Below are positions 23,605-36,844 of a stretch of 64,000 nt of DNA, one piece after another (position 1 is the stretch's first letter; each line of letters opens with the position of its first letter). The stretch lies in NCBI GenBank assembly GCA_005765155.1, contig VCCP01000005.1, positions 744,001 through 808,000 of the forward strand. The letters run 5' to 3'. Below the pieces are notes generated by a model that searched no databases, had not been told where the DNA came from, and saw only the letters and a list, made by a program, of their open reading frames with translations. Source of the stretch: Zelopaecilomyces penicillatus (lineage: Eukaryota > Ascomycota > Sordariomycetes > Hypocreales > Pseudodiploosporaceae). Made by a program: the position numbers and the translations under genes.

Positions 23605-23874
23605 CTATGAGTGAGGGGTCACCTCTAGCCAATAATCACTATCATAGTTATATTGCGGAGGGATCGCACACCCCATAACTCCCGGTACCTCGACAACCCT
23701 TTGAGACTTGTAAGCAGGCGGGCTCACTATACACACACGACTTATCTCACGGAACCAATGGTGATAGATGCTTAAACCAGTGCACAGATTTTCTCTCACA
23801 GAGACATTAGACCAGTCGGAACTGTTGTATTTCGCATAGACATCCAATCCATTCAGTGACCTAGAACCAGTCAA
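23605..23874 (-). other. Possible orphan exon (weak)
   Basis: An 89-codon minus-strand open frame with no ATG near its start. Its composition is protein-like: balanced residues, two regularly spaced Trp, three Cys, and a Tyr-rich end (YNYDSDYWLEV). It could be the terminal exon of a small protein, but I could not find an upstream exon with a signal peptide or a convincing acceptor. It is kept as a low-confidence candidate. Confidence 0.2.
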
Positions 23875-24232
23875 TAGCGAGGTATACTTAAACCGTCGCT
23901 ATTCTCCTCATATTGTTAATATAGGTAATTATATAATGACTACTGTCCTTATTATTCATAAACATCTCCTTCTTCTTATACTGTTGAACTGTGCTTATGA
24001 ACTGGGTCTAAGGCAGTGGTGTGCCCAAAAAAGATGGGGGGGGTGGGAGGGTACCCAAAAGAACATATAAGATATCTCTACCAATATCTAGCTTCTCTGC
24101 AGATATCTAGAAAAACCAAGTTATATTTACAAGTCTATACTCTCTCTCTAGCACGGCTCAGTGTTCTTAGTCAAGGAAACCACTCAGCCTCCCTTTATAT
24201 ATAGGGGATGGTATTTCAGCGAATACTTTTGT

Positions 24233-24250
24233 TCACCCTATATAGGGTGA
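24233..24250. repeat. Perfect 18-bp palindrome in an AT-rich island
   Basis: TCACCCTATATAGGGTGA equals its own reverse complement. No ORF or repeat family nearby explains it. Confidence 0.9.
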
Positions 24251-24671
24251 CTTGAGAATGGGGAGCAAATACAGCCAACACTGACACTGTGGAGATTCTT
24301 TCTTCTTCATTTACTCGCTGAGAGTATCTTATCTTTTAGATATGTTGAAGTTCTCTTTAATAAAATGGGGTAATTATTATGGAGTTGACACACTTCGCGG
24401 CGGTATTTCTGATCGCTGGTTAAGTTGGCATCCATCCCAAGTATATCTCCACTTTCTAGATTTTCTCAAGCTGGGAACGCCCTTGGAGCAATATATCTAT
24501 GGTATGTGTAAAAAGACAACTGTTTTATTATCTAAGAGATAAATAGCTGAACATCATATTAAAACCTGAAATTAAACGGTCTTGGAACACATGCTAATAA
24601 AATTTCCGGTTTGCTCTTATGACACATTTGGCATCCGTGTGACGTCTGGGCGCTTGGCATTCTTGGAAACG

Positions 24672-24705
24672 TCAGGTTGTTCCCTTTATCAGGTTGTTCC
24701 CTTTA
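24672..24705. repeat. 17-bp tandem duplication
   Basis: Two exact adjacent copies of TCAGGTTGTTCCCTTTA. Confidence 0.9.
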
Positions 24706-25308
24706 TTACCTATCTGATAGTGACGGCATTTTGCCAGTCGCTACTTCTGGCGATACATTAGTCATGCAAGAACCAAAGATGCTGAAACGCATTGCGTCGA
24801 GCAGGTGCGAACGGGTGTGAGTAGATACATTGATCCACGTGGTATTTGTCTCCTTAGCCAGAATTGATTCCTCACACCAGCCACTGCAACAGTTTCATCG
24901 CTCCACAGTACCTAGTAATGCCTATCATTCATTTATTTTACAAAAATTCCAGCAATCTTGGGTACTATAGGCAATCTTAAGCGAGAGGAATCAACACCGA
25001 AGCAAACTGAAACAAAAGGGCTCTTCTTCTCCCATCACATCGTTACTACTCTCTCAAAATCCTTCCCAGAGACACCGTGCACACGTCTATGCACACTAGA
25101 CAGCTTGGCGCGCCGCCCCCAAGCATGTTATTAGGGTGGAAAAAAGGGAAAAAGGAAGAAAAAGAAGCACGAATAGAAGGAAAAATAAACCCTCATCGAG
25201 ATCTACACGGGCCACCAGAATAGGAAGGAATGACTGAGGTGGATGCCCGGTTCTAGTACCCGTGAAACTCGCGTGATTAAGCACCTTTTGTATCGATTAG
25301 GTACGGTA

Positions 25309-25328
25309 AGTAGTAGTAGTAGTAGTAG
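25309..25328. repeat. (TAG)n microsatellite
   Basis: About six and a half AGT/TAG units in non-coding DNA. Confidence 0.9.
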
Positions 25329-28300
25329 GAGGCGCATGGGAAATATTTTACTAGTATGGAACAGTAAGTAGGTAGCTAACGGTTAGCGCGCGTTTCGATG
25401 GGAAGGCGTGAATGTGTATTTATTATACAAGGCTGACTGACATGTGAGGGTTCTGGGATTAGAGTGGGAGTAAACGAAACACAGCTAAGTGACTCCCAAG
25501 GTGTCACTGTGCTTCTATTATTGCTTGCCTAATCAATATTACCTCTATTATTTTTTCGTTTTATTTTCAAATCCCCCTAAAGAAAATCCTTTTATTATTC
25601 GTGAATGCAATATCGTCCTTCTCACGTTACCAGCCTGCGTTTTCCGTCCTTTTAGACGAGGTGCCCTATTCTGAAGGAAATGTGCGAGGATGTGACGAAT
25701 GGGGGACACTTTCAACTTTTGTTATCATTGATTATCGGATTGCCGTTCCTAACCAAGGCTTTGCTTGCCCTGTTTAGTATGGAGAAGAATGCCTCGAAGG
25801 GCTCCTCACACCCCCTCCAGTCAAGTGAAAGGCTGCGGCTCCGAAAACATAAAACACCACCCCCAATATGCCCTGGCAGAGAGAGACCCTAAATTACTGT
25901 TATGGAGCTCTATTACAAGGCAAGCCAGCCAGTGAACATGTTTGGCTTCTAAGATCTGACCCCATCAAGAAAAGTTGAAGCCTAGGAATCAACGCCACCG
26001 CTACAATCAAAACAACATCAATGGTTGTATGCACGCACACCCCCCGCGAGACCCTCGCCAGACCCCTCCCGAGACCCGCGCCGAATCCTCCTGCCGACAA
26101 GCGACTTCCTAGCTCCATGTGCCAGTGCTACCCAGAACCTGTCTGCGCACTGAACCGTCGTCCCCTTGGGCTGAAATCACAGCGCAATATCGAATAGGCG
26201 GCACCCGGAAAGCGCCCGTGCCATTCAATGTTTCGTGTCAAAAGGAACTCCGCCTCCCGGCATCTGAATCGCCCTGTATACTGCAATACCTACTGCGCAG
26301 TGTCAGTGCTTCAAAAAAAAAAAAGCTTCTGTAGCTAATGAAATCCTTCGCGGCACTTGGATGGCGGCTGGGGGTGAAAAGTAGGTACCTAAGGTAACTA
26401 CTAGGTATTTGCTCGTCTCACCGTCTCGACAGGCAGGGCTGCGGCCTGAGTTGCCTCCACTCTCATCGTCACCCGTTATGGTGCTATTCCATATTCCTGC
26501 TTCGTTCTCGGTCCTCCCCACGCCGCTAACATGTCTCTCTCTCGCTCTCTTCCCTCTCCCCTGTCAACACTTTAATCCGTGTGTGGGATCCACTGGCCAA
26601 AACGTGTCGAGAGACACACACAAACAAGCATCTCACACTCAAACACACACACACACATCACTTTACACGTACACCCCCGGTATCGCTTCCGCGACTCGTT
26701 CTTTTAGAAACCCCATTTCCCTCCTTCCCACAGATAATAGTACCGGAGCCTGTTTCTGCAGGAGAGAAACCCCCCCCCCCCATCTGGAGGCTGAAAAGAG
26801 CCGGCATCCAGAATGATCGATGACGCATAAATGAAACACCGGGTCTTTTAGCCGTGTAAGTGCACTTGGCAGCCGTCTCTGCCGCTGGTTGTTCTCTCTT
26901 GACAGCCGGACGTCCCCCTGATCCTCAGCCGCGTGAACCCCGATCTTGCCGAGCGATCCAGAGGCACCTCCATACTTTTATTATTACTGTAAGAGCCGCA
27001 CACAGTGAGGTGTGCTACTAATTACTACATGCTATTCAGTACCTTACACGAGCGACGGGTGCATGCGCAGGGGAATATCCGCACCAGGAGCCTGATCGTC
27101 GGGTGTCCCAGCTGCAGGGCTGTGGCACCTAGGTACTAATTACAGTAACATGTCTGAGACGAACCAATGAGTGCAATAAGAAACGTTTGTCGTAGTTTGC
27201 GGTGAATTTTTAAGTAGCCTTTGCTATCTTATCATCTTCTGCAGCGTGGTAGCTGTCATCCATTTGCTGAGCTGTTTATACGAGATGGGTTCGTCTCCCC
27301 TTGTTCTTTCGGTGGGCTGCTGACCGTAGAGGTGTGCATGTCTGCCCGCTAGATCGGAGTACGGCTGTGGCTGTGGCTGTGGGCGCCTTTTGGCGCTGTG
27401 CATCACAAGTTCCCACCGTTGAAGATCCAATTGGCCGGCTCGTCAGCCGTAAAAAGGGCTGGTTTTGTCAGGGTACAGGCTAAGGACTTACACCTACAGA
27501 TGCCTTTTCATACCCAAAACAAGACAAGGTCTTTGCTAGTAGACAAGACAGCCTGGCTGACAGCCCATCTACGATATGCATAATGCACGCCTCCATGAAA
27601 TGGGCCGAATGTGAGTCTATTAATGGGTTGCTAAGATCTGGCACCCCTGCCTCCCTTGTCTTTATCGCCAACTAAATGTGAGTGCCGGATCAGAGTACGA
27701 GCCTCGCCGGGAATATAGCGGGTTGACGATTCAAGTATTGATACTTATATACACGGGCGAGGAAAGGAGAAAAGGTACATGCAAATGGAACGGACCGAAA
27801 AGGCTCCCATTGGATGACATATATTTTCCCATCAGGGGCCTTTATTCAATATCAGGCTGAAGACGTATGGTATGTTTTCTATACTATGAAGAAAGAAAAA
27901 GAAGATGCAGCCAAACGGTTTAAAAATAGATGTTCCACTACGTACTGTACCTGAGATGAGGTTACTACATGTCTCGGAACGGGCGGCTTGGCAGCAAACG
28001 TTGAGTTTGTTCCATAGAAGGTTTCTATATCCTCTTTGCGCGCTAAACAACCAATCACTACGAGAGAGATCTGTGACAGGCAAGTCAGCCTGCCAAGTAG
28101 GCGTTTTGAGTAATGTTGGCATAAACTTCTTTCAATACGAACAACGATGACTTGAATGTATACGCGTCGGGCTGTGGTTTAATATAAAACGTTGATATGA
28201 TATGCATGGTCTGGTACAGCTAGTTATACAAATCAATCCATGAGGTATACTGATAAAACACTGCAAAACACTGCCTTTGTATTCAAGCGACCCTTGCAGA

Positions 28301-31059
28301 CTTTGCCGCCTACTTAATACAGGAGCGACTTTATAGTGTCTACCTAATTTCTAAAGGCACTCTCGCTCTCGCTCCCAAACATCTGCAACTGCAGCCCTAC
28401 AGGCATATACAAGGCTGCCTCGAGATTCAATATATATATGGTCAATGGGTTATTACCAATGCTCCCAGGGCCCCTACAGGCGGTGCCATGCCTTGCGTGC
28501 GCCTCTGTGGGGGGTTACATTAAGTGGCTCATGAGTAGGTAAGGTAGGTACTTAGGTAGCTTATAGGGCGGGTGTATTATTGGGTGACTAATAATTAACA
28601 CCTAAACCGTGAGTTTGAGTCAAAACGCAGTTTTGCATGGAAATGCAATACTTTGAACTTCCGTATTGGGTTGTTTTGACGATTGGGGGGGACGGACGGC
28701 TGCCTTGCTAGCCCAAAACCTAGCAGCCTTCTCCGTGTTCTATTACTGAGTGCGCTTCTATTCCGTGGGGTCTCACATCAATTGGGGCTTGCGAAGCCCT
28801 GTACGTGTTGCCCTGTAGTGCCGTGCCGTACCTATCACAGTACCTAATGAGACAACGCCCCCCTTCCCCATCACGCCAAAGGGTCAGAGACCCCACCCGG
28901 AGCCTTTTCCGTGTGGTCATTGTATCTGTTTTTGCTGCAGCTCACCCATCATCAGAACGTTTGAGGAGTATTCTTTCTGTCCGGCCCCGTCTCCTCCTCT
29001 CTGCAGCCTACCTATGTGATTTTCCTCCGTCGGGAGACAAGCAGAGGCCCGAGAAAAGAGAGACAACCCTGACGTCGGGGCCGAAAGGTGAGCATAGCCG
29101 CCCGGACAATCTGCGCTCTATACCGCACCCGAGGACGAGGAAAAGCCACGGGCTACGGATATGATCTACAGTCCTGACGTTTGTGGCTTTCTGAGAGGTA
29201 CATGAACATAGGTAGGTGCTTGCAGTATCTTAATGGATAGCTTAGTAGTAGGTACCATAGGTGGCAAGTGGGAAATAAACGGGCTTGGACATGTGCTGGA
29301 GTTCCAAGTGATATGCTGGTAACCCCTCTACTTGCAGCCTAGCAGCGCTTTAAGCCACATCGATATGGAGCCAGATCTGTGGCTAAATAGGTAGGTAATC
29401 GAGCAAGAGATGCGACTCGTTCAAATGAGCGGGATTGCGAAGTTTTTTGTTTTTGTTTACCAACCACGCATAGTGCCAAGAATGATCCAAGAGTATTACT
29501 AGTCCCTGGATGCATTTATTTCTCTTTGCACATTGAATTACTTCATCTACATACCTGTTTATAAAAGACTGTTAGTGAATCTTTCTATTAGGTATCTATG
29601 CTTTGCCTTATCCCATGTGTGATAATAACGGCTGCGCATTGAATTCTGCAGAGTCCCGTGCTCTACTACCCACTTGCCAAGTTGCCACAGTAGGTAGCCC
29701 TGCATTTGCAATCAGTATGGCACCCCGATCGCATAGAGAAACACACTGCTGATTAGATGTGATACGGGGAACATATGGACGTGGTAGGTACACCACTGTA
29801 TTATAGGGCTAAACGGCCTAGAGCGACTAGGCACTAGGTGGTAAGGCTGTCTTGGGGGCCGTGGTTGTTGACATGTTGATAACAAAAACTTCAATGCGAT
29901 GGAGATGATCGAGGGTTGACGATAATGCTGCTGACGATGTGACCCATTTTCCATCTCGACTCTCACACCTCTCCAAGATGGATGGCTCAACCCCCTATGC
30001 CATCCCCAGACAAACTTCGTAGACATGACGCATAGCCATTGCCTTGTGGTGGGTGGATTGCGTGCGTGTGCCTTCCGAGCCGTAGGGACGGGCCAGGTTA
30101 GCTTGTGGTTGGTCTCTAAGCTGGGCGAAGGAATCCTTTTGCCTTCAGTCCTCGTTCGTGGCTCCCACACCCACCTACATACCTAGTAGAATCACAGAAG
30201 TTGGCCGTTGTAACTTGCAGACCAATCCGCAGCTGCACAGACACCTCCCCTCCTCTGTTTGGTACCTGGAAAGAACCCTCCATTGCCCCCCGTGGTGCCT
30301 TCCAGCAGCCACACCGATCCATCCAATGCCTTGCGCCTCCCCGTCAAGCCCCCACAAGGCCCGTCATCGGTTATTCCAACCCCCCCCTTCACTCACAAGT
30401 CTCACGTCGCTCTCCTCGCTTTTTCTTCTCCCTGCTCAACCGCTGGCACGCTGGTCTTTCTTCGTCTCGACTTCTGGCACGCCTTGAGCCTCCAAGCCTG
30501 AGCCTGGTCTCCCCTCCACAATCACAATGACACCAATGCCCACCCCCCACTCCCAGTTTCTGCCACCACCCACGCTTGTCTGCAGAAACCGAAAGCGATG
30601 GCCCCACTGAAGCCTAGCCTCTCTCCTCTGAGCCCGTCTCTGCCTACCGTTTAATGGACTGCTAGCATCATAGTGCAGCACAGCGCTGCCGGGCTAACAG
30701 GTGCAAAAGGACCCCGAGAAACGTGTCTTTGTACTTCCAGTGCAGAGCCGGATCGCTTGTCGCAGCCGCCATCCATGGATACGTTCAGGGTCTTGATGGT
30801 GGAGATGGCCCCACGGCTGCCTGGGGCTCCGTTCGATATATAAGAACTCTTGTCCGGCCATCACCAGACACGATTTCAGTATCAGACGAGCCAGACAGTT
30901 CAGACAATACAGCCAATTCCCTCTCCAGAGCATCAAGGCAACAACCAGACAGCGACAAGACGTGTAGCCTACCGCTGATGCACCTTTTCTACATCAATTC
31001 TTCCTTAACACTAAAGTCATTCCCTCCCCCAGCTTCAATATAAACACACACCCGGCATC

Positions 31060-31929
31060 ATGTTCAGTACGTGGAAATACGATGCGGAAACCAAGGAGGT
31101 GCAACAGCTCCGCAGCGCCTTTGACCCCGTCACGGCACGCTCCAGTCAGCACCAGGCGTGCAATCACTGCCATGCGAAAAAGGTACACTGACAAACCCCT
31201 TCTTGTCCTGTTTATCACAACTCTCGGTTTCTCCCAACATCAAAATCCTCTCAAATCACTAACCAATTTCCATAGCTCAAGTGCAGCGGCGAGAAGGGCG
31301 GTTGTGACCGATGCACTGCGAGCCAGATCGTTTGCGAATATAGCCGCTCCGGATCACGCTCATCTAAGCGTGGCAAGAGGAGCGCCAGACAATCCATGGA
31401 TAGCGACCGCGGAGACACTAGCCCCTGCAGTTCTGTCGGCAAGTCTTCAGCCAAGTCATCATCAAGACGAAGCGGCGGTGTCTCCAGCTCCAAGCATCCT
31501 CGCGCCTCAGCACATCTATCGCCAGATAACAGTGGCAGCAAGAGCAGAAGAAAAAGACACAGCAACAGCAATAGCAGCTGTCTAAGTCAACTCGACCCTG
31601 CGTTGCTGAGTCCTGAAGATGGCTTTGATCTTGCATCTCTCTCCATTGGTGCCCCTGACATTGTGGGCACTACAATCGATGGCTACGGGTCGGTAGCTGC
31701 ATTTTCTTCTCCAGAGCTTCAGTCAACCGACGACTACTATTACCAAGGGGCAGGCGGCTGGCAAGCCGGGAATGCAAGTGCAGTCTATGCTTGCACTTCG
31801 GCTGGTCTTGACCCTACATATCTGAGCACGGCTGGGCCCTCCTACACAAACGACCCTTACTACCCCGACTACGCCGCCTACACTCAGTACCAGCAATCCG
31901 ATGCACAATACTGGTCACAACAAAGATAA
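31060..31929 (+). CDS. Short Zn2Cys6 DNA-binding protein
   Basis: 258-aa protein in two exons (31060-31182, 31276-31929). The 93-nt intron interrupts the zinc cluster after HAKK, a common place for such introns. The joined cluster is C-x2-C-x6-C-x6-C-x2-C-x6-C (starts CNHCHAKKLKC, ends CDRCTASQIVC) at about residues 34-60. It is followed by a basic Ser/Arg-rich region (SKRGKRSARQS; SRRKRH) likely to serve for nuclear import, and a Tyr/Gln/Ser-rich C-terminus (YYPDYAAYTQYQQ) that looks like an activation domain. There is no middle homology region, unlike most full-length regulators. The surrounding non-coding stretches (8.1 kb upstream, 4.3 kb downstream) resemble those of developmental regulators; that is inference. 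Confidence 0.88.
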
Positions 31930-34900
31930 TAAAGGGCGGCGGCACGGGTTGAATGATCAGAGTGGAAGGTGGTTATGGCTACCATAGCCCTGGAGGCTGT
32001 GCTCATGTCATGCACGAAGCTACGATATGGGGGCTCCATTTGGACTACCCGCCCCATCTAAAAAAAAACATAAAACAAAAGGAGAGAGAAAGAGAGACAA
32101 AGGAGTACAGACACCGTTGGGGGTGTTTTTGCTGTCTTCTTTCCGGCCATCTCCTCTCACCGGTCTCATCTTTTTTCATTGGAGCATAGCCTTTTTTTTT
32201 TTTTTTTTTTTGAGATATGTTCATTAATAATTGATCGACAGAGTGGGATGTGTGCAGACTTTGGGTGGATTAATTAGACAAACATGGGCGGCAACAAAGG
32301 ATTAGCGTTTTTGGATGGGACTTAGAATAGCCAGCACCGGCGACATTGCATTGCAGAGCGTGTTTTGATTTTATTAAATAGCCTTAATCATACTAGTCAT
32401 TGTTTTCCCCATGGCTCTTGAATTCGAATTCTCACTATATGATGCATCACAGCATAAGGTACACTATAATCACACTCCATTTCTCGGTACCTGGGGGCGT
32501 TATGAATCATAACGGGCTGTGAATGGCAAAGCCACCCACTGCAGCGCACGGTACGACAGCAAAAGGGTCTAGTCCAGAAACCGAAGAAGCTTCAAAGGAC
32601 GGATTGGTATGCTGGGCTAATAATACATGGGGGGGTTCCATTCCTCACCAAACGAGGGGATGGGATGGTATGCCTCCCCAATATCAATCTAGACATTTTA
32701 TTTTTTATTTTTTTTTAGAAATATCCACGAAACAGACAACGTCAAACGATAAAAACGGCAAGACGACTCCAAAAGGAAATGATCCAGACCCGAAAAAAGA
32801 ACCAAGAAAATAAGCCTGGTAAGGCGGATTTCTTCGGATGCAATCTCGGCTTGTCCTCCGATCACCGGATTGGCTTCCCGCCCAACCGCCCCCTCCGCCC
32901 TCCGCTTGCCCCATGGTTTTTTTTATGTATGTAGTTTCCCGGCCATTTCCTAATTCGGACGGGTCGGGGTCCCGATAGCCAGTGAGCGTTGGGGAATTTG
33001 TGAATGGCGGGTATAAAAAGGTGGGTGGGGGTGCTCCGCATATGGGTCGCTGACAAGGTACCGGAGCTACCCATTACAGCAACAGAAGTGACCTTAAAAA
33101 GAAGCTGTCTCGAAATCTCGTATGCGCCCAAAATACACAGCCCTGAGTCCCAAAGCTTCCATCGTCGACAGCAGACCATCACACAGCGCGCGCGCGCGCG
33201 TAGATCAGTGATTCAGCCCTGCGAAAAGACTTGCTCCACTGTTGTGGACGCACAGATGAGATGGGATCAGAGGAGTTGCATCCAGTATTAATTGCAGTGT
33301 CATTTTCTGCGCAGCATCAGATCTCACAACCTTAATCCAACGTACCAGGCTTTACCAACATGGGACACCTGGCATTCTTGTTTTTCGTAGTTCGACGTCC
33401 TGATCCGTGTTTAGCGCTCGGCAAATGACGACTTCAATCAAGCGATTTCGATCGCCCCGGCATTCCATGGCGATGATAGCCGATTCTGCAATATATATGA
33501 ATCCTTCGTGACGGGAAAGTGACCATCCCGCTGCCCCGGCTGAAAAAAATACACGCGGCATGTTTCATCCTGGATACCCGAGAATGGGATGGAATGATGG
33601 GATGAAAACGGGACAAACGTGGCTGTGAAACTGCCAAGAATAGATGGCACAGAAGGGAAGTGGGTTTCCCAATGCCTCTAACGCGCCTCATCGCTTCTTG
33701 TAACGTCGATAATGGTGACAGGAGATAAGCATAACTAGATCAACAGCTCTTCATGTTCAGCATCTAGGCAACACAATTCCGTCCCAAGGCTCCCAGGGGG
33801 AGTGAGGAAGAGAAGGGGCCATTCTAGCCCCCTTCCCCCCCCCTTTTCCCAGGCTGGCGTATGCAATCTATTCGGCATTCCAAACAACTTCGTCGTCCTT
33901 TCTCATCACCAAAAGATGCCCCTTCACGAAAAACACCAGTCTACCATAGCTTGAGCCTGAGAAATCGCCGAGTCTTCTCCGTCTCTACAGCACACCACAC
34001 ACATACACACACCCACAAAAGTGCTACCGATAGAAGCGGCTAAATCCGACATGACTGCTATGCGAAGGGAGGCTTGTGCTAGAACAAGAGCTCAACTCTT
34101 CATAACTGGACTGTTTTAGATACCGCTTCCATGAATCCAAAATCAAGATTCCACTCAATGTCCATCTTTTGAGCGAGAGCCTCATGTCGATTGGTTGTTG
34201 CGGTAACTCCGTGGCTTCATCAGGGGTCTTGGCCGTAACTCCGTATTCCCAGCCTTGTTTAAACTTGGCTCTCTTCAAAAGGCCCATAGCAGTATTGAAC
34301 CAGAGCACCTGTTCGCAAGAACTCAAATTCAATTGGGCAAGGTGGTAGTCTCAGGCTAGGCGTGGCAAAAAAGAGAATGGCATCACCAGCAGAAGCGCAA
34401 TTGCTATGCTTGAAACAAAGTACAAAAGCGTGCAGATGGTAACTCGCCATATGTCCTGTACTCGTAGTACCAGATCTCAATCTCTATTCCCACTCCTTTT
34501 GTCGCCCAACCCCCCCAAGAGACTGGACTTGATGAAAGTAGGTAGATATCTCGTCGTGTTCTTTGTTGTTGGAATACAACAATGAATCATCACGTCCTCC
34601 ACTCTGGCAACGTGGTGACACAGCCTGTTGCCAAATCCAACATTCATCGCATCATTGAAGAGGCGTTGGCGTTAGGAAAAGGGCCGAAGACTTGCATTCA
34701 TTACTACGGCGTCTGCCCTGTTAACCTGAATTGACCATTCGTAGTGGTTCAGCAACGGCATAGTCAGCCATTCGACTACTCCCCGTAACTGCCCGTTGTT
34801 ATGGTCAGGCGGTAGGAGGCCTGCGAGCCTTGTTCAGAAGACATGTCTGCCAGTGACACAACACAGGCGGGGGTTAGGGCGATCCACGTGGCAAGAGAAG

Positions 34901-36187
34901 ACACGCATATCAATGTAACTTGAGAACCTTGCCGTTCTCGGCCGAGTCTCGAGGCCCAATTCCTTCGAATAAGCTGAGGAAGACTCAAAGAACACAGCAC
35001 ATCAGTGTGCTGCCCTCATCAGGCAACGGTCGGTAAATGAGATTGGATGCCGTGGCCAGTAAACAGGCTGATGTCCACTTGAGTGCGGTTACTCAGCAGC
35101 CATCTTCAGCAGCGTATGGGTCCTTCTAAGCAGACCCCCATGTTGCCTGAATATGCATCTCATCCCCAGGCACCACCACAGCTCTCAAAGAAGCGCTGAA
35201 CTGCCCAAATCCCACATTTAGTCCTCGCTCTTGGCCATATCATGAATCACGGGGATACTTACCCTGTCAGTTCTCTCGAAATTACTTCCTCCACCAAATA
35301 TGAGTCACAGGCTCTCTACTGAGTTGGATATATTCTTATCGTTTAGCAATAGCAATCCGCTAGCGCCTCTCTGTTGCCTGGGTGCGTGCTTCGTTGGCAG
35401 GGAATGAGCTTGCCTGTATCAATCCAAATCGAGAGAGCTCAGGCAGCTCATGGCGAACAGAGTGGGGGAAATAATAAACCCTGCAAAGAGTTCACCACAC
35501 CTGTAGCAAAACCCGCCACAGCCTCAAATAGACGAACCTCAACGGCGGGAAATACTCGTCCAAATGCCTGGATACACCCCCCTCTCACCCCTCTTGGGTT
35601 CCATGCATTGGCTTCGAGAAAGACACGATGATGGTGTCGTCGATATGCATGCGAGATGCAAGGCGTCTCACGGGGACACCCACGTCCTTGGCAAAGCAGC
35701 ATCGGCTATGGCAACTTTCCTTTCCTGGTAAGGCGGCCATGATTCAATCTCAGCTGTGACTTCAAAAAGTAATGGTAAGTAATTACAACAAGGCTTGATA
35801 ATGCAAGGCTCAAAAAGATCGAGAACTTATGTGTACAGAAATTACCACAATGATTATGGTCAAGTTTAGTGGCTAAATGGCGTTATTAACAGGAGAATCC
35901 AACACAATTCTATTGCCCTGTGGAGGGGGGCAGTCGATGTTGATAAGTCATCATCACATGAAGTTGCTTGCCTGGCGCCGATTTCAGGGAAGATATGGAA
36001 GGTCCAACCAACAGCCAGTATCCTGCTTAGTCATCACCAACAGGGGTTCGCGACGTCATTCTCCCGCTCTAGCCTTCCAAGATTCTCCATCACGAAGTCA
36101 GATCCCAGCCAGTGAGATTTGCTTGGATTGAGATTGGCGACGAGACATTGACAAAGCGATAACGGCAGAAAAAAAAAGACGCCCATC
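31930..36187. other. 4.3-kb non-coding stretch
   Basis: Contains a T20 tract (32192-32211), a GC alternating tract (33186-33200), several CA repeats near 34.0 kb and no ORF with domain character. Confidence 0.55.
32192..32211. repeat. T20 homopolymer
   Basis: Twenty consecutive T residues about 260 bp after the short Zn2Cys6 gene. Confidence 0.95.
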
Positions 36188-36844
36188 ATGACTCCCGAGG
36201 AGCTTGCACAGAGGCCGGAGGCCAAGTCCGTCATGGGCCATCTCCACGACTGGGGCAGTGAGTAGCAATCTTCACCTCATCATCAACACTCTCTCAAACT
36301 CATCACCTGTCCTCCGGCAATATCTCATTGCTCATTATGATGAAGAACTTGATCATCCAAAATCCCTACAAATAAACATGGTCATACATAAAATTACACT
36401 ACATATCGTCTTAATCAATAGCTACACCTCATACCAAAGCAAAAGGAAAAAAAACTCAAACTAACTCTCTCACTCAAAACTACAGCCTCCTCCCTCCCCC
36501 CATCCATCCTCGCAATCTTCGTCACGGCCCTACACGCCCGCCCTCTCCAGCCCTTCCCCTTATTTCTCTTCACCCCACCTCTTCTCTTCTCCTCATACCT
36601 CAACCTCGCCGGCTACCCAACCGGCAGTGCGGGCCTCTCCTGCGCCTGGTCCGGCCTATACGCCGTGCTGGCCCTCCGTCGTCGCCAGCCGCTGCGCGCC
36701 AAGTTCTCCATACGCGGTGGTGTGCGCGCTGCCGCCATTGGCCTCGGTGCCATGAACTGTGCTGCCTCTGGATGGGTTTACTTGAACGGGAGCAAGGATA
36801 GGGATGAGGAGGAGAGGATGAAACGGAATCGCTGGGGTGTCTAA
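36188..36844 (+). CDS. Small multi-span membrane protein, Aim19-like
   Basis: 142-aa protein in two exons (36188-36257 and 36486-36844) across a 228-nt intron, GT-AG, phase 1, joining LHDWG to TSSLPPS. Three hydrophobic spans are visible: SILAIFVTALHARPLQPFPLF onward, GLSCAWSGLYAVLAL, and AAAIGLGAMNCAASGWVYL. The ALHARPLQP segment, the YLNLAG motif and the SAG..AWSGLY motif agree with what I recall of the Aim19 family (altered inheritance of mitochondria 19), a small mitochondrial membrane protein of unknown function. The assignment rests on memory of the pattern and is tentative. The charged tail (DRDEEERMKRNRWGV) would face a soluble compartment. Confidence 0.72.

Larger units (their letters stand above)
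22967..31059. other. 8.1-kb non-coding stretch upstream of a small Zn2Cys6 gene
   Basis: The left part (about 23.0-25.0 kb) is visibly AT-rich and holds an 18-bp palindrome (24233-24250) and a 17-bp tandem duplication (24672-24705). The remainder has TAG, CA and TACCTA/TAGGTA repeats, CT-rich promoter-like sequence near 30.3-30.6 kb, and a TATATAAG element near 30837. I see no convincing full gene. The one candidate exon, 23605-23874, is listed separately. Confidence 0.55.
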
